DNA from: an uncultured Janibacter sp. | GTDB taxonomy: Bacteria; Actinomycetota; Actinomycetes; Actinomycetales; Dermatophilaceae | Reading direction: 5' to 3' | Length of the DNA: 9,783 nucleotides | Assembly: GCA_946222495.1 (NCBI GenBank) | Contig: CAMICF010000103.1 | Location: forward strand, 1 to 9,783 | Shown here: piece by piece, positions 1-7,096 of the stretch | How positions within the stretch are numbered: position 1 is the first letter of the stretch | Layout of the letters: each line of letters starts with the position of its first letter | The notes under the pieces: generated by a model | The model's database searches: none | Told to the model about the DNA's origin: nothing | The model's input: only the letters and a program-made list of their open reading frames with translations | Program-made: the position numbers and the translations under genes

Positions 1-202
1 CGTACGCCTCCTCGATGCCGGCCCGGGTCAGGATGTCCCGGTCGAAGCCAACGCCGGTGACCCGGCGACCGGTGAACTCGCTGCCGAGCCGGAGGAAGGC
101 CTCGGGGTCCTGGTCGACGACGGCGACGTCGTGGCCGATCCTCTCGAGGGAGCGGGCCAGGGAGGCTCCGACGCGGCCGCAGCCCATGATGACGAAGTGC
201 AC
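1..202 (-). CDS. trkA: TrkA-type K+ transport regulator, NAD-binding N-terminus (partial, cut by window edge)
   Basis: This is the N-terminal part of a cytosolic RCK/TrkA-N protein of the kind that binds NAD(H) and gates or regulates K+ transporters. The reverse strand from GTG at 202 reads (M)HFVIMGCGRVGASLARSL. It shows the Rossmann glycine motif G7-C-G-R-V-G12 in the first beta-alpha turn, and acidic D30 at the end of strand beta-2 in the segment VAVVDQDPEAF, as expected for NAD binding. Sixty-seven codons are visible, and the rest, including any TrkA-C domain, lies outside the window. I chose GTG 202 because family members usually begin directly at this first beta strand. An in-frame ATG at 238 would add 12 residues (MPAPRCEEYRRR) and leave only 11 bases to the divergent gene. 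A GAGGAG lies about 12 bases before GTG 202. The gene diverges from the KimA-like transporter, which fits a joint role in K+ homeostasis (inference). Actinobacteria often carry two such genes in tandem, so this is probably one of a pair. Confidence 0.9.
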   Translation of the reverse strand, partial: MHFVIMGCGRVGASLARSLERIGHDVAVVDQDPEAFLRLGSEFTGRRVTGVGFDRDILTRAGIEEAY

Positions 203-237
203 GCGACGACGGTACTCCTCGCACCGCGGAGCAGGCA

Positions 238-250
238 TAGACTCCCCGGG
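238..250 (+). promoter_or_regulatory. -10 box TAGACT (238-243) for a leaderless transcript starting at GTG 250
   Basis: TAGACT at 238-243 matches the TANNNT actinobacterial -10 consensus. Six bases separate it from GTG 250, so transcription would be expected to start on or within a base of the start codon. No Shine-Dalgarno sequence precedes this GTG. I see no convincing -35 box. The promoter lies in the very short gap to the divergent trkA gene, so the two genes share their control region. Start-site mapping is absent, so the leaderless reading is inferred from spacing. Confidence 0.6.
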
Positions 251-2256
251 TGTCTTCAGGACGACTCCTCAAGCGCGTCCTCGTCGGTCGCGCCGTGCGC
301 AGCGATCGCCTGGGTGAGACGCTCCTTCCGAAGCGTCTCGCCCTGCCGGTCTTCGCCAGCGACGCCCTCAGCTCGGTCGCCTACGCCCCGGACGAGATCC
401 TGCTGACCCTCGGCCTCGCCGGCGGGGCCCTCGCCGTCACGAGCTCGTGGCCGGTGGCCCTTGCCGTCGTCCTCGTCATGGTCGTCGTCATCGCGAGCTA
501 CCGGCAGAACGTGCACGCCTACCCCTCCGGCGGCGGGGACTACGAGGTGGCCAGCACCAACCTCGGGCCGCGCGCCGGGCTGACCGTCGCGAGCGCGCTG
601 CTCGTCGACTACGTCCTCACCGTCGCCGTGTCGGTGTCCGCGGGGGTGCAGAATGCCGCCGTCGCCTTCAGCTTCATCCGTGGCTACGAGGTGCTCGTCG
701 CGCTCGCCCTCATCGCCGCCCTCACCGGGATGAACCTGCGCGGGGTCCGGGAGTCCGGCCGGGCCTTCGCCGTCCCGACCTATCTCTTCATGCTCGCCGT
801 CATCGTCATGGCGCTCGTCGCCGTCGTGCGACGGACGATGGGGACCCTGCCGCACGCGGAGAGCGCCGGCCTCGAGCTGGCGCCCGAGCCGGGCTTCGAA
901 CAGCTGGGGACGCTGGCCATGGCCTTCCTCCTGCTGCGGGCCTTCTCCTCGGGCTGTGCCGCGCTGACGGGGGTCGAGGCCGTGAGCAACGGCGTGCCCG
1001 CCTTCCGCAAGCCGAAGAGCAAGAACGCCGCGTCGACGCTGCTCCTCATGGGCATCATGTCCGTGACGATGCTCGTCTCGATGATCGCCCTCGCCCAGTG
1101 GACCGGGGTCAAGGTGGCCGAGGACCCGGCCACCCAGCTGCTCCGCGACGGCGAGCCGGTCGGTCCCGGCTACGTCCAGCACACGGTCATGGGACAGGTC
1201 GCGCACGCCGTCTTTGACGGCTTCCCTCCCGGCGTGCTCTTCGTCTCGATCGTCACGGGACTGATCCTCGTGCTCGCGGCCAACACCGCCTTCAACGGCT
1301 TCCCGGTCCTCGGCTCGATCCTCGCCAAGGACGGCTACCTCCCGCGGCAGCTGCACACCCGCGGTGACCGGCTCGCCTTCTCCAACGGGATCCTCCTCCT
1401 CGCCGGGGCCGCGGGAGTGCTCATCGTCATCTTCGACGCGAGCGTCACCCGCCTCATCCAGCTCTACATCGTCGGGGTCTTCGTCTCCTTCACGGTGAGC
1501 CAGGTCGGCATGGTCCGTCACTGGAACCGGGCTCTCGGGGTGGCGAAGGGAGCGAAGGAGCGCCGTGGCATCGTGCGCCGCCGGGCGATCAACACCGTCG
1601 GTGCCGGTCTCTCCGGGACCGTGCTCGTCGTCGTCGTCCTGACGAAGTTCACCCACGGCGCGGGCTTCGCCATCGCGGCCATGGTCGTGCTCGTGCTGCT
1701 CATGCAGACGATCAACGGCCACTACCGGCGGGTGAAGGAGGAGCTGTCCGTCGCGGAGGGCGACACGAGCCAGCAGCTGCTCCCTTCGCGCGTGCACGCC
1801 ATCGTCCTCGTGAGCACGATCCACCGGCCGACGCTGCGGGCGCTCGCCTACGCCAAGGCGACCCGACCGTCGCGGCTCGAGGCGGTCACCGTCGACGTCG
1901 ACCACGAGGCGACTGTCGCGCTGCAGGAGGAGTGGGACCGCCGGGGGCTCCCGGTGCCGCTCACCGCGCTCGAGTCGCCCTACCGCGAGATCACCCGACC
2001 GGTCGTCGAGCACGTCAAGGCGATCCGCTCGGGCAACCCGCGCGACCTCGTCGTCGTCTACATCCCGCAGTACGTCCTCGGTCACTGGTGGGAGCAGGTC
2101 CTCCACAACCAGTCGGCGCTCCGCCTCCGCAGTCGGTTGATCTTCACCCCGGGTGTCATGGTGTCCTCGGTGCCCTGGCAGCTGGCCAGCTCCGAAGGTG
2201 CAGAAGAACGAATGGACGGCCCTGTGGCCGGCGACGTGCGTCGCGGTGGTGGATGA
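250..2256 (+). CDS. KimA-like APC-superfamily transporter, probable proton-coupled K+ importer
   Basis: This is a 668-aa membrane transporter with about 12 hydrophobic segments in residues 30-490 and a soluble C-terminal domain (about 515-655) resembling a USP-like fold. General annotation would be amino acid permease, but the sequence follows B. subtilis KimA (YdaO) along its length, as I recall that protein. Shared blocks are SDALSSVAY (37-45), SYRQ then AYPSGGGDY, LLVDYVLTVAVSVSAG, FSSGCAALTGVEAVSN, ILVLAANTAFNGFP, GDRLAFSNGI and HNQSALRLR near the C-terminus. The KimA K+-site residues appear conserved as D38, Y45, D120, Y121, T240 and Y406, with E243 beside T240. Substrate K+ is therefore my inference; amino acid transport is the alternative. 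GTG 250 is the only start that gives the family-like N-terminus (GRLLKRVLVGRAV), and TAGACT lies six bases upstream, suggesting a leaderless mRNA. The stop overlaps the methyltransferase start, and the divergent neighbour is a TrkA regulator, supporting a K+ role. Confidence 0.93.
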   Translation: MSSGRLLKRVLVGRAVRSDRLGETLLPKRLALPVFASDALSSVAYAPDEILLTLGLAGGALAVTSSWPVALAVVLVMVVVIASYRQNVHAYPSGGGDYEVASTNLGPRAGLTVASALLVDYVLTVAVSVSAGVQNAAVAFSFIRGYEVLVALALIAALTGMNLRGVRESGRAFAVPTYLFMLAVIVMALVAVVRRTMGTLPHAESAGLELAPEPGFEQLGTLAMAFLLLRAFSSGCAALTGVEAVSNGVPAFRKPKSKNAASTLLLMGIMSVTMLVSMIALAQWTGVKVAEDPATQLLRDGEPVGPGYVQHTVMGQVAHAVFDGFPPGVLFVSIVTGLILVLAANTAFNGFPVLGSILAKDGYLPRQLHTRGDRLAFSNGILLLAGAAGVLIVIFDASVTRLIQLYIVGVFVSFTVSQVGMVRHWNRALGVAKGAKERRGIVRRRAINTVGAGLSGTVLVVVVLTKFTHGAGFAIAAMVVLVLLMQTINGHYRRVKEELSVAEGDTSQQLLPSRVHAIVLVSTIHRPTLRALAYAKATRPSRLEAVTVDVDHEATVALQEEWDRRGLPVPLTALESPYREITRPVVEHVKAIRSGNPRDLVVVYIPQYVLGHWWEQVLHNQSALRLRSRLIFTPGVMVSSVPWQLASSEGAEERMDGPVAGDVRRGGG

Positions 2257-3605
2257 GTGCAGAGATGAGCCCGAAGACGGCCGACGAGCTGGCGGTGGGT
2301 GACGAGGTCGAGGTCGAGGTCGGACCCGTCGCGCACGGTGGGCACTGCGTGGCCCGGCACGAGGGACGGGTGCTCTTCGTGCGCCACACCCTGCCCGGCG
2401 AGCGGGTACGCGCCCTCATCACCGAAGGGGGTCCGGGCGACCGGTTCCTGCGGGCCGACGCCGTGGACGTCCTCCTGGCCTCCGAGCACCGGGTCGAGCC
2501 GCGCTGCCCCGCATCGGGGCCGGGTGGCTGCGGGGGCTGCGACTTCCAGCACGTGGGCACCGCGCACCAGCGCGAGCTCAAGGGCCGGGTCGTCGCCGAG
2601 CAGCTGCACCGTCTGGCGGGGATCGACCGCGAGGTGCACGTCGAGGCGCTCGACGACGAGGACGGGCTCCGGTACCGCACGCGGGTCGAGTTCGCCGTCG
2701 ACGGCGCGAGCGTCGGCCTGCGCCGCCACCGCAGCCACACCGTCGAGGCCGTCCCCGGCTGCCCCATCGCCGTCCCGGAGGTCGACACCGCGCTCGCCGA
2801 GGTCCGTGCGGAGGTGGCCGAGGAGGCGGCCGCCCTCGAGGGCATCTCCGCGGTCGACGTCGTCGTGCCCACGGGGGAGGCGGACACCGTCGTCGTCGAG
2901 GTACCGGCGGACGCGCCCGCGCCGCCGATCCCGCTGACCGAGGTCGTCGAGGCACCGATTGGCCGGCTCCCGATGGGCGTGGACGCCCGGGGCTTCTGGC
3001 AGGTGCACCGCGATGCACCGCGGGTCTTCGTCGAGGCCGTGCTCGCCGCCGCCCGGGTGGAGCCGGGGGAGCGGGTCCTGGATCTCTACAGCGGTGTCGG
3101 CCTGCTCTCGGTCCCGCTCGCCGCGGCGGCGGGGGAGGACGGCCAGCTCATCGCCGTCGAGGCCGACCAGCGCGCCGTCGACCACCTCCGCGAGAACCTC
3201 GCCGACCGGCCGTGGGCCCTCGTCGTCCCCGGCCGGGTCGACGACCTCTTCGGCGTCCCGCGCAAGGGACCGAAGGGGGCGAAGGGCGGCCGCAACGGTC
3301 GCGGCCGCACGCGCGGCCGGGCGACCCGCTCGGACCTCATCCCGCCGAGCGCGGACGTCGTCGTCCTCGACCCGCCGCGGACCGGCGCGGGGAGGGGCGT
3401 CGTCGAGGCGCTGTGCTCCCTTCGTCCGCGGCGTCTGGTCTATGTCGCCTGCGACCCTGCGGCGCTCGCCCGGGACACCGCGTACCTCGCCGAGCGGGGC
3501 TACGCCCTCACCGGGCTGCGGGCCCTGGACGCCTTCCCGATGACCCACCACGTGGAGTGCATCGCGGCCTTCGAGCCGTCCGGGGACGAGGACGCCCGCC
3601 CGTGA
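2253..3605 (+). CDS. TRAM-domain SAM-dependent RNA 5-methyluridine methyltransferase (TrmA/RlmD family)
   Basis: This 450-aa cytosolic enzyme should transfer a methyl group from SAM to C5 of a uridine in rRNA or tRNA; which RNA and position cannot be told from sequence. An N-terminal TRAM domain (about 7-75) is followed by a 4Fe-4S cluster site, C85-x7-C93-x2-C96 plus C170. The methyltransferase fold has SAM motif VLDLYSGVGLLS (275-286), motif LDPPR (372-376), the nucleophile C400 in VACDPA, and general base E435 in THHVECI. FWQVH near 249-253 is also typical. A basic insert, roughly 337-359 and rich in K, R and G, separates the SAM fold from the DPPR strand and may contact RNA. ATG 2253 overlaps the transporter stop as ATGA, so translational coupling is likely; ATG 2265 is an alternative that would drop four residues. 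The reading frame stays open upstream to 1932, but that part lies inside the transporter gene and does not look like this family. Length is normal for the family. Confidence 0.93.
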   Translation: MSAEMSPKTADELAVGDEVEVEVGPVAHGGHCVARHEGRVLFVRHTLPGERVRALITEGGPGDRFLRADAVDVLLASEHRVEPRCPASGPGGCGGCDFQHVGTAHQRELKGRVVAEQLHRLAGIDREVHVEALDDEDGLRYRTRVEFAVDGASVGLRRHRSHTVEAVPGCPIAVPEVDTALAEVRAEVAEEAAALEGISAVDVVVPTGEADTVVVEVPADAPAPPIPLTEVVEAPIGRLPMGVDARGFWQVHRDAPRVFVEAVLAAARVEPGERVLDLYSGVGLLSVPLAAAAGEDGQLIAVEADQRAVDHLRENLADRPWALVVPGRVDDLFGVPRKGPKGAKGGRNGRGRTRGRATRSDLIPPSADVVVLDPPRTGAGRGVVEALCSLRPRRLVYVACDPAALARDTAYLAERGYALTGLRALDAFPMTHHVECIAAFEPSGDEDARP

Positions 3606-3677
3606 CGTCGACGGTCTTCTGCGGGAGAGTGGGGGAGTGCGCCGTCGCCGGGCGACCCGGATCCGGCGAGGTGGCTG

Positions 3678-3686
3678 TGATAGATT
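3678..3686 (+). promoter_or_regulatory. Extended -10 promoter (TGA-TAGATT) of acnA
   Basis: TAGATT at 3681-3686 preceded by TG at 3678-3679 forms an extended -10 element. It lies about 40 bases upstream of the aconitase start, in the 119-bp gap after the methyltransferase gene. I see no clear -35 hexamer in the GC-rich stretch before it. The predicted start of transcription is around 3692-3694, inside the adjacent palindrome, giving a leader of roughly 30 bases that carries the AAGGAG ribosome binding site at 3713-3718. Confidence 0.6.
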
Positions 3687-3705
3687 TATCTTGACGTCAA
3701 GATAA
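3686..3705. promoter_or_regulatory. Perfect 20-bp palindrome, candidate operator of acnA
   Basis: TTATCTTGACGTCAAGATAA is identical to its own reverse complement over all 20 bases. It is AT-rich in a strongly GC-rich region. It shares one base with the -10 box and covers the predicted transcription start, the position expected for a repressor site. The structure suits a dimeric helix-turn-helix protein of MarR, TetR or GntR type, but no such regulator is encoded next to it. It does not resemble the AcnR motif known from corynebacteria as I recall it. Alternatively it might act as an RNA hairpin near the 5' end of the transcript. Confidence 0.7.
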
Positions 3706-3724
3706 CCAAACCAAGGAGTCGACT

Positions 3725-6526
3725 GTGGCCAGTGCGAACACCTTCAACGCCAAGGACCAGCTCACCGTCGGTGACGAGTCCTACGAGATCTACCGGATCG
3801 ATGCGGTCGAGGGCTCGAAGAACCTTCCCTACTCCCTCAAGGTCCTGCTGGAGAACCAGCTGCGGACCGAGGACGGCGCGAACGTCACCGCCGAGCACAT
3901 CAACGCCCTCGGCTCCTGGGACGAGAACGCCCAGCCCGACACGGAGATCCAGTTCACGCCCGCCCGCGTGATCATGCAGGACTTCACCGGTGTTCCCTGC
4001 GTCGTCGACCTCGCCACGATGCGCGAGGCCGTCGCGGACCTCGGTGGCGACCCGACGAAGATCAACCCCCTCGCGCCGGCCGAGCTCGTCATCGACCACT
4101 CGGTCCAGATCGACGAGTTCGGTACGGCGGGTGCCTTCGCGCACAACGTCGACCTCGAGTACGAGCGCAACAACGAGCGCTACCAGTTCCTGCGCTGGGG
4201 CCAGACGGCCTTCGACGACTTCAAGGTCGTGCCCCCGGGCACCGGCATCGTCCACCAGGTGAACATCGAGCACCTCGCCCGCGTCACCATGACGCGCGAC
4301 GGCCTCGCCTACCCCGACACCTGCGTCGGCACCGACTCGCACACGACGATGGAAAACGGCCTGGGCGTCCTGGGCTGGGGCGTCGGTGGCATCGAGGCCG
4401 AGGCCGCGATGCTCGGCCAGCCCGTCTCGATGCTCATCCCGCGCGTCGTCGGCTTCAAGCTCTCCGGCTCCATCCCGGCCGGTGCCACGGCGACCGACGT
4501 CGTCCTGACGATCACCGAGATGCTGCGCGACCACGGTGTCGTCGGCAAGTTCGTCGAGTTCTACGGCGAGGGCGTCGCGGGCGTGCCGCTGGCCAACCGC
4601 GCCACCATCGGCAACATGAGCCCCGAGTTCGGCTCCACCGCCGCCATGTTCCCCATCGACGACGTCACGCTCGACTACCTGCGCCTCACCGGCCGCAGCG
4701 AGCAGCAGGTGGCCCTCGTCGAGGCCTACGCCAAGACGCAGGGCATGTGGCTCGACCCGGCCGTCGAGCCGCGCTTCTCCGAGTACCTCGAGCTCGACCT
4801 CTCCACGGTCGTCCCCTCCATCGCCGGACCGAAGCGCCCGCAGGACCGGATCTCCGTGAGCAAGGCCAAGGAGCAGTTCCGCGGCGACCTGAAGAACTAC
4901 GTCGTCGACGGTGAGGGCATCGAGAAGAGCTCGGTCGACCAGGAGCTGGCCGGCACCTTCCCGGCCTCCGACGCGCCGAGCCACGACGCCCACGAGGAGT
5001 CGCAGTCCGCCGGCCGCCCGGCGCACTCCGCCCCGCGGGTCAACGGGGACCGGGCGACCAACCCGGCGACGGTGACCATCGACGGGCGCGAGACCGTCGT
5101 CGACCACGGTGACGTCGTCATCGCCTCGATCACCAGCTGCACCAACACCTCGAACCCCTCCGTGATGATGGCCGCGGCGATGCTCGCGAAGAACGCCGTC
5201 GAGCGGGGCCTCCAGGTCAAGCCGTGGGTCAAGACGTCGATGGCCCCCGGGTCCAAGGTCGTCACCGACTACTACGAGAAGGCCGGCATGTGGCCCTACC
5301 TCGAGAAGCTCGGCTACCACCTCGTCGGGTACGGCTGCACGACGTGCATCGGCAACTCCGGGCCGATCATCCCGGAGGTCTCCGAGGCCGTGAACGCCAA
5401 CGACCTCGCGGTGACCTCGGTCCTCTCCGGCAACCGCAACTTCGAGGGGCGCATCAACCCCGACGTGAAGATGAACTACCTCGCGTCGCCGCCGCTCGTC
5501 ATCGCCTACGCGCTCGCCGGGACGATGGACTTCGACTTCGAGTCGGAGCCGCTGGGGACCGACGAGTCCGGCAAGGACGTCTTCCTCAAGGACATCTGGC
5601 CGGAGCCGGCGGACGTCCAGAGCGTCATCGACGACGCCGTCAACCAGGAGATGTTCACCGAGAAGTACGCCGACGTCTTCGCCGGTGACGAGCGCTGGAC
5701 CTCGCTGAACACCCCGGAGGGCAACACCTTCGAGTGGGCCGACGAGTCGACGTACGTGCGCAAGCCCCCGTACTTCGACGGCATGACGATGGAGCTCGAC
5801 ACCGTCGAGGACATCTCCGGCGCCCGGGTGCTCGCGCTGCTCGGCGACTCGGTCACCACCGACCACATCAGCCCGGCCGGTGCGATCAAGGCCGACAGCC
5901 CGGCGGGCGTCTACCTCGCCGAGCACGGTGTGGACCGCAAGGACTTCAACTCCTACGGCTCGCGCCGTGGCAACCACGAGGTGATGATCCGCGGCACCTT
6001 CGCCAACATCCGGCTGCGCAACCTGCTGCTGGACGGCGTCGAGGGCAGCTTCACCCGCGACTTCACCAACGGCGGCGAGCAGACCTCGATCTTCGAGGCC
6101 TCGGAGTCCTACGCCGAGCAGGGCACCCCGCTCGTCGTCCTCGCCGGCAAGGAGTACGGCTCGGGCAGCTCGCGCGACTGGGCCGCGAAGGGCACGCGCC
6201 TGCTCGGCGTCCGCGCCGTCATCGCGCAGTCCTACGAGCGGATCCACCGCAGCAACCTCATCGGCATGGGGGTCATCCCGCTGCAGTTCCCGCAGGGCGA
6301 GAGCGCCGAGAGCCTCGGCCTCGACGGCACGGAGACCTTCGACGTCGAGGGGATCACCGCGCTCAACGAGGGCACGACGCCCAAGACCGTCAAGGTCACG
6401 GCCACCAAGGAGTCCGGCGAGACGGTGGAGTTCGACGCGGTCGTCCGCATCGACACCCCCGGCGAGGCGGCCTACTACCGCAACGGCGGCATCCTGCAGT
6501 ACGTGCTCCGGTCGCTCGTCGGCTGA
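3725..6526 (+). CDS. acnA: Aconitate hydratase A (aconitase, AcnA/IRP1 type)
   Basis: Aconitase converts citrate to isocitrate through cis-aconitate in the TCA cycle, in the cytosol, using a 4Fe-4S cluster. At 933 aa it is typical for actinobacterial AcnA, somewhat longer than the E. coli enzyme. The cluster ligands are C472 in SITSCTNTSNP, and C538 and C541 in GYGCTTCIGNSGP. The spacing of 66 then 3 residues matches E. coli AcnA. The small C-terminal domain shows GSGSSRDW (812-819), with the substrate-binding arginine, and QSYERIHRSNLIGMG (about 837-851). A polar, Ala/His/Ser-rich linker before residue 450 is the kind of insert seen in actinobacterial homologues. GTG 3725 has AAGGAG six bases upstream (3713-3718), which fixes the start. 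The gene has its own promoter with an overlapping palindrome and a strong terminator, so it is probably monocistronic and individually regulated. No acnR-type TetR gene follows, unlike in corynebacteria. Confidence 0.98.
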   Translation: MASANTFNAKDQLTVGDESYEIYRIDAVEGSKNLPYSLKVLLENQLRTEDGANVTAEHINALGSWDENAQPDTEIQFTPARVIMQDFTGVPCVVDLATMREAVADLGGDPTKINPLAPAELVIDHSVQIDEFGTAGAFAHNVDLEYERNNERYQFLRWGQTAFDDFKVVPPGTGIVHQVNIEHLARVTMTRDGLAYPDTCVGTDSHTTMENGLGVLGWGVGGIEAEAAMLGQPVSMLIPRVVGFKLSGSIPAGATATDVVLTITEMLRDHGVVGKFVEFYGEGVAGVPLANRATIGNMSPEFGSTAAMFPIDDVTLDYLRLTGRSEQQVALVEAYAKTQGMWLDPAVEPRFSEYLELDLSTVVPSIAGPKRPQDRISVSKAKEQFRGDLKNYVVDGEGIEKSSVDQELAGTFPASDAPSHDAHEESQSAGRPAHSAPRVNGDRATNPATVTIDGRETVVDHGDVVIASITSCTNTSNPSVMMAAAMLAKNAVERGLQVKPWVKTSMAPGSKVVTDYYEKAGMWPYLEKLGYHLVGYGCTTCIGNSGPIIPEVSEAVNANDLAVTSVLSGNRNFEGRINPDVKMNYLASPPLVIAYALAGTMDFDFESEPLGTDESGKDVFLKDIWPEPADVQSVIDDAVNQEMFTEKYADVFAGDERWTSLNTPEGNTFEWADESTYVRKPPYFDGMTMELDTVEDISGARVLALLGDSVTTDHISPAGAIKADSPAGVYLAEHGVDRKDFNSYGSRRGNHEVMIRGTFANIRLRNLLLDGVEGSFTRDFTNGGEQTSIFEASESYAEQGTPLVVLAGKEYGSGSSRDWAAKGTRLLGVRAVIAQSYERIHRSNLIGMGVIPLQFPQGESAESLGLDGTETFDVEGITALNEGTTPKTVKVTATKESGETVEFDAVVRIDTPGEAAYYRNGGILQYVLRSLVG

Positions 6527-6541
6527 TGCACTGATCTGCCT

Positions 6542-6580
6542 CGAAGGGGGCGTCCGCCGATCCGGCGGGCGCCCCCTTCG
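6542..6580 (+). terminator. Strong intrinsic-type hairpin terminator of acnA
   Basis: An 18-bp stem pairs 6542-6559 with 6563-6580 around a three-base loop (ATC). The arms begin CGAAGGGGGCG and end CGCCCCCTTCG, with a single G-U wobble. It starts 15 bases after the acnA stop. There is no long T-tract behind it, which is common in actinobacteria. It separates acnA from the next promoter at 6600. Confidence 0.85.
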
Positions 6581-6599
6581 TCGTGGGTGGAGGGTGACG

Positions 6600-6613
6600 T
6601 AGAATCGAACACA
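6600..6613 (+). promoter_or_regulatory. -10 box TAGAAT (6600-6605) for a leaderless transcript starting at ATG 6613
   Basis: TAGAAT at 6600-6605 matches the actinobacterial -10 consensus and is followed by seven bases and then ATG 6613. This spacing puts the transcription start at the start codon, as in leaderless mRNAs. No ribosome binding site is present between the two. It lies just after the acnA terminator, so the downstream gene would be expressed independently of acnA. I see no good -35 hexamer. Confidence 0.6.
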
Positions 6614-7053
6614 TGTGCGAGGAAGGGGTGCGGCCGCCGGTGCGCACCGCCGCGCCGGGATCGCCGGGGGCGCACACCGCGGCCCGGGTGAAGGGTGGTC
6701 CTCCCGGCTGGCCGGACCGGGTGCCGCCGCCGGGGGTGCGCGGCTGGGAGCAGGCCGCCGCGGCCTGGCTGCTCGACCTCTGCCCGGCCGACTACCGCGG
6801 CCACGCGGTGCTGCGTCGCCACCCGCTGGCCCTGGCCTGGCTGGCGGACCAGCACGTCGCCGCCCAGGTGGAGGCGATGCGGCTGGCCTACCGGACCGTG
6901 CGGGTCGACCTCGGGGAGGCGCTGCCCACGGGGACCGTCGACGCCCTTCTCGTCTGCCTCGAGCACGAGGGCCTGCGGCTGCGCGCGGCGCAGCGCTCGA
7001 TCACCCTGCTCCGGGAGGCGATGGACGGCCGGCTCTTCGTCGAGCGTCTGTGA
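6613..7053 (+). CDS. Conserved-looking hypothetical protein of 146 aa upstream of dxs
   Basis: I recognise no named domain. The protein has a flexible N-terminal part (about 1-42) rich in Pro, Gly and Arg. A compact, mostly helical part follows, beginning near GWEQAAAAWLLDLCPADYRG (44-63) and containing VLRRHPLALAWLADQHV, a leucine/arginine-rich helix, and a C-terminal segment ending DGRLFVERL. There is no signal peptide or membrane segment, so it should be cytosolic. Reality as a gene is supported by strong G/C bias at third codon positions, a -10 box at leaderless spacing before ATG 6613, and placement between a terminator and the next promoter. From memory, short proteins with a similar GWEQ...WLLDLCP...RRHP pattern occur next to dxs in related actinobacteria, but I could not check this. 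Function is unknown; a link to isoprenoid synthesis would rest on position alone. It ends 80 bases before dxs. Confidence 0.82.
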   Translation: MCEEGVRPPVRTAAPGSPGAHTAARVKGGPPGWPDRVPPPGVRGWEQAAAAWLLDLCPADYRGHAVLRRHPLALAWLADQHVAAQVEAMRLAYRTVRVDLGEALPTGTVDALLVCLEHEGLRLRAAQRSITLLREAMDGRLFVERL

Positions 7054-7096
7054 GGGGTGGGGGTCGGGCCACAGCCACTTCCCAGCCCCGGGCACG

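Noticed and set aside
15..406. Short plus-strand open frames at the left edge
   Set aside because: They run opposite to the clear TrkA Rossmann domain and into the transporter gene in the wrong frame.
256..2106. Long open frame antisense to the KimA-like gene (616 codons), and similar ones at 2082-3551 and 6888-8714
   Set aside because: Same shadow effect of high third-position GC; charged low-complexity translations and no plausible start signals.
1932..2252. Possible N-terminal extension of the RNA methyltransferase
   Set aside because: The frame is open but lies within the transporter gene and reads as Arg/Pro/Gly-rich shadow sequence; the TRAM domain begins just after ATG 2253.
3648..3660. 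Small hairpin CCGGG-CGA-CCCGG after the methyltransferase gene as a terminator
   Set aside because: Only five base pairs and no T-tract; such repeats are common by chance at this GC content.
3686..6247. Very long open frame (853 codons) antisense to acnA
   Set aside because: It is the mirror of a GC-biased gene; its translation is a low-complexity run of D, E, G, R, V and L without family features, while the plus strand is unmistakably aconitase.
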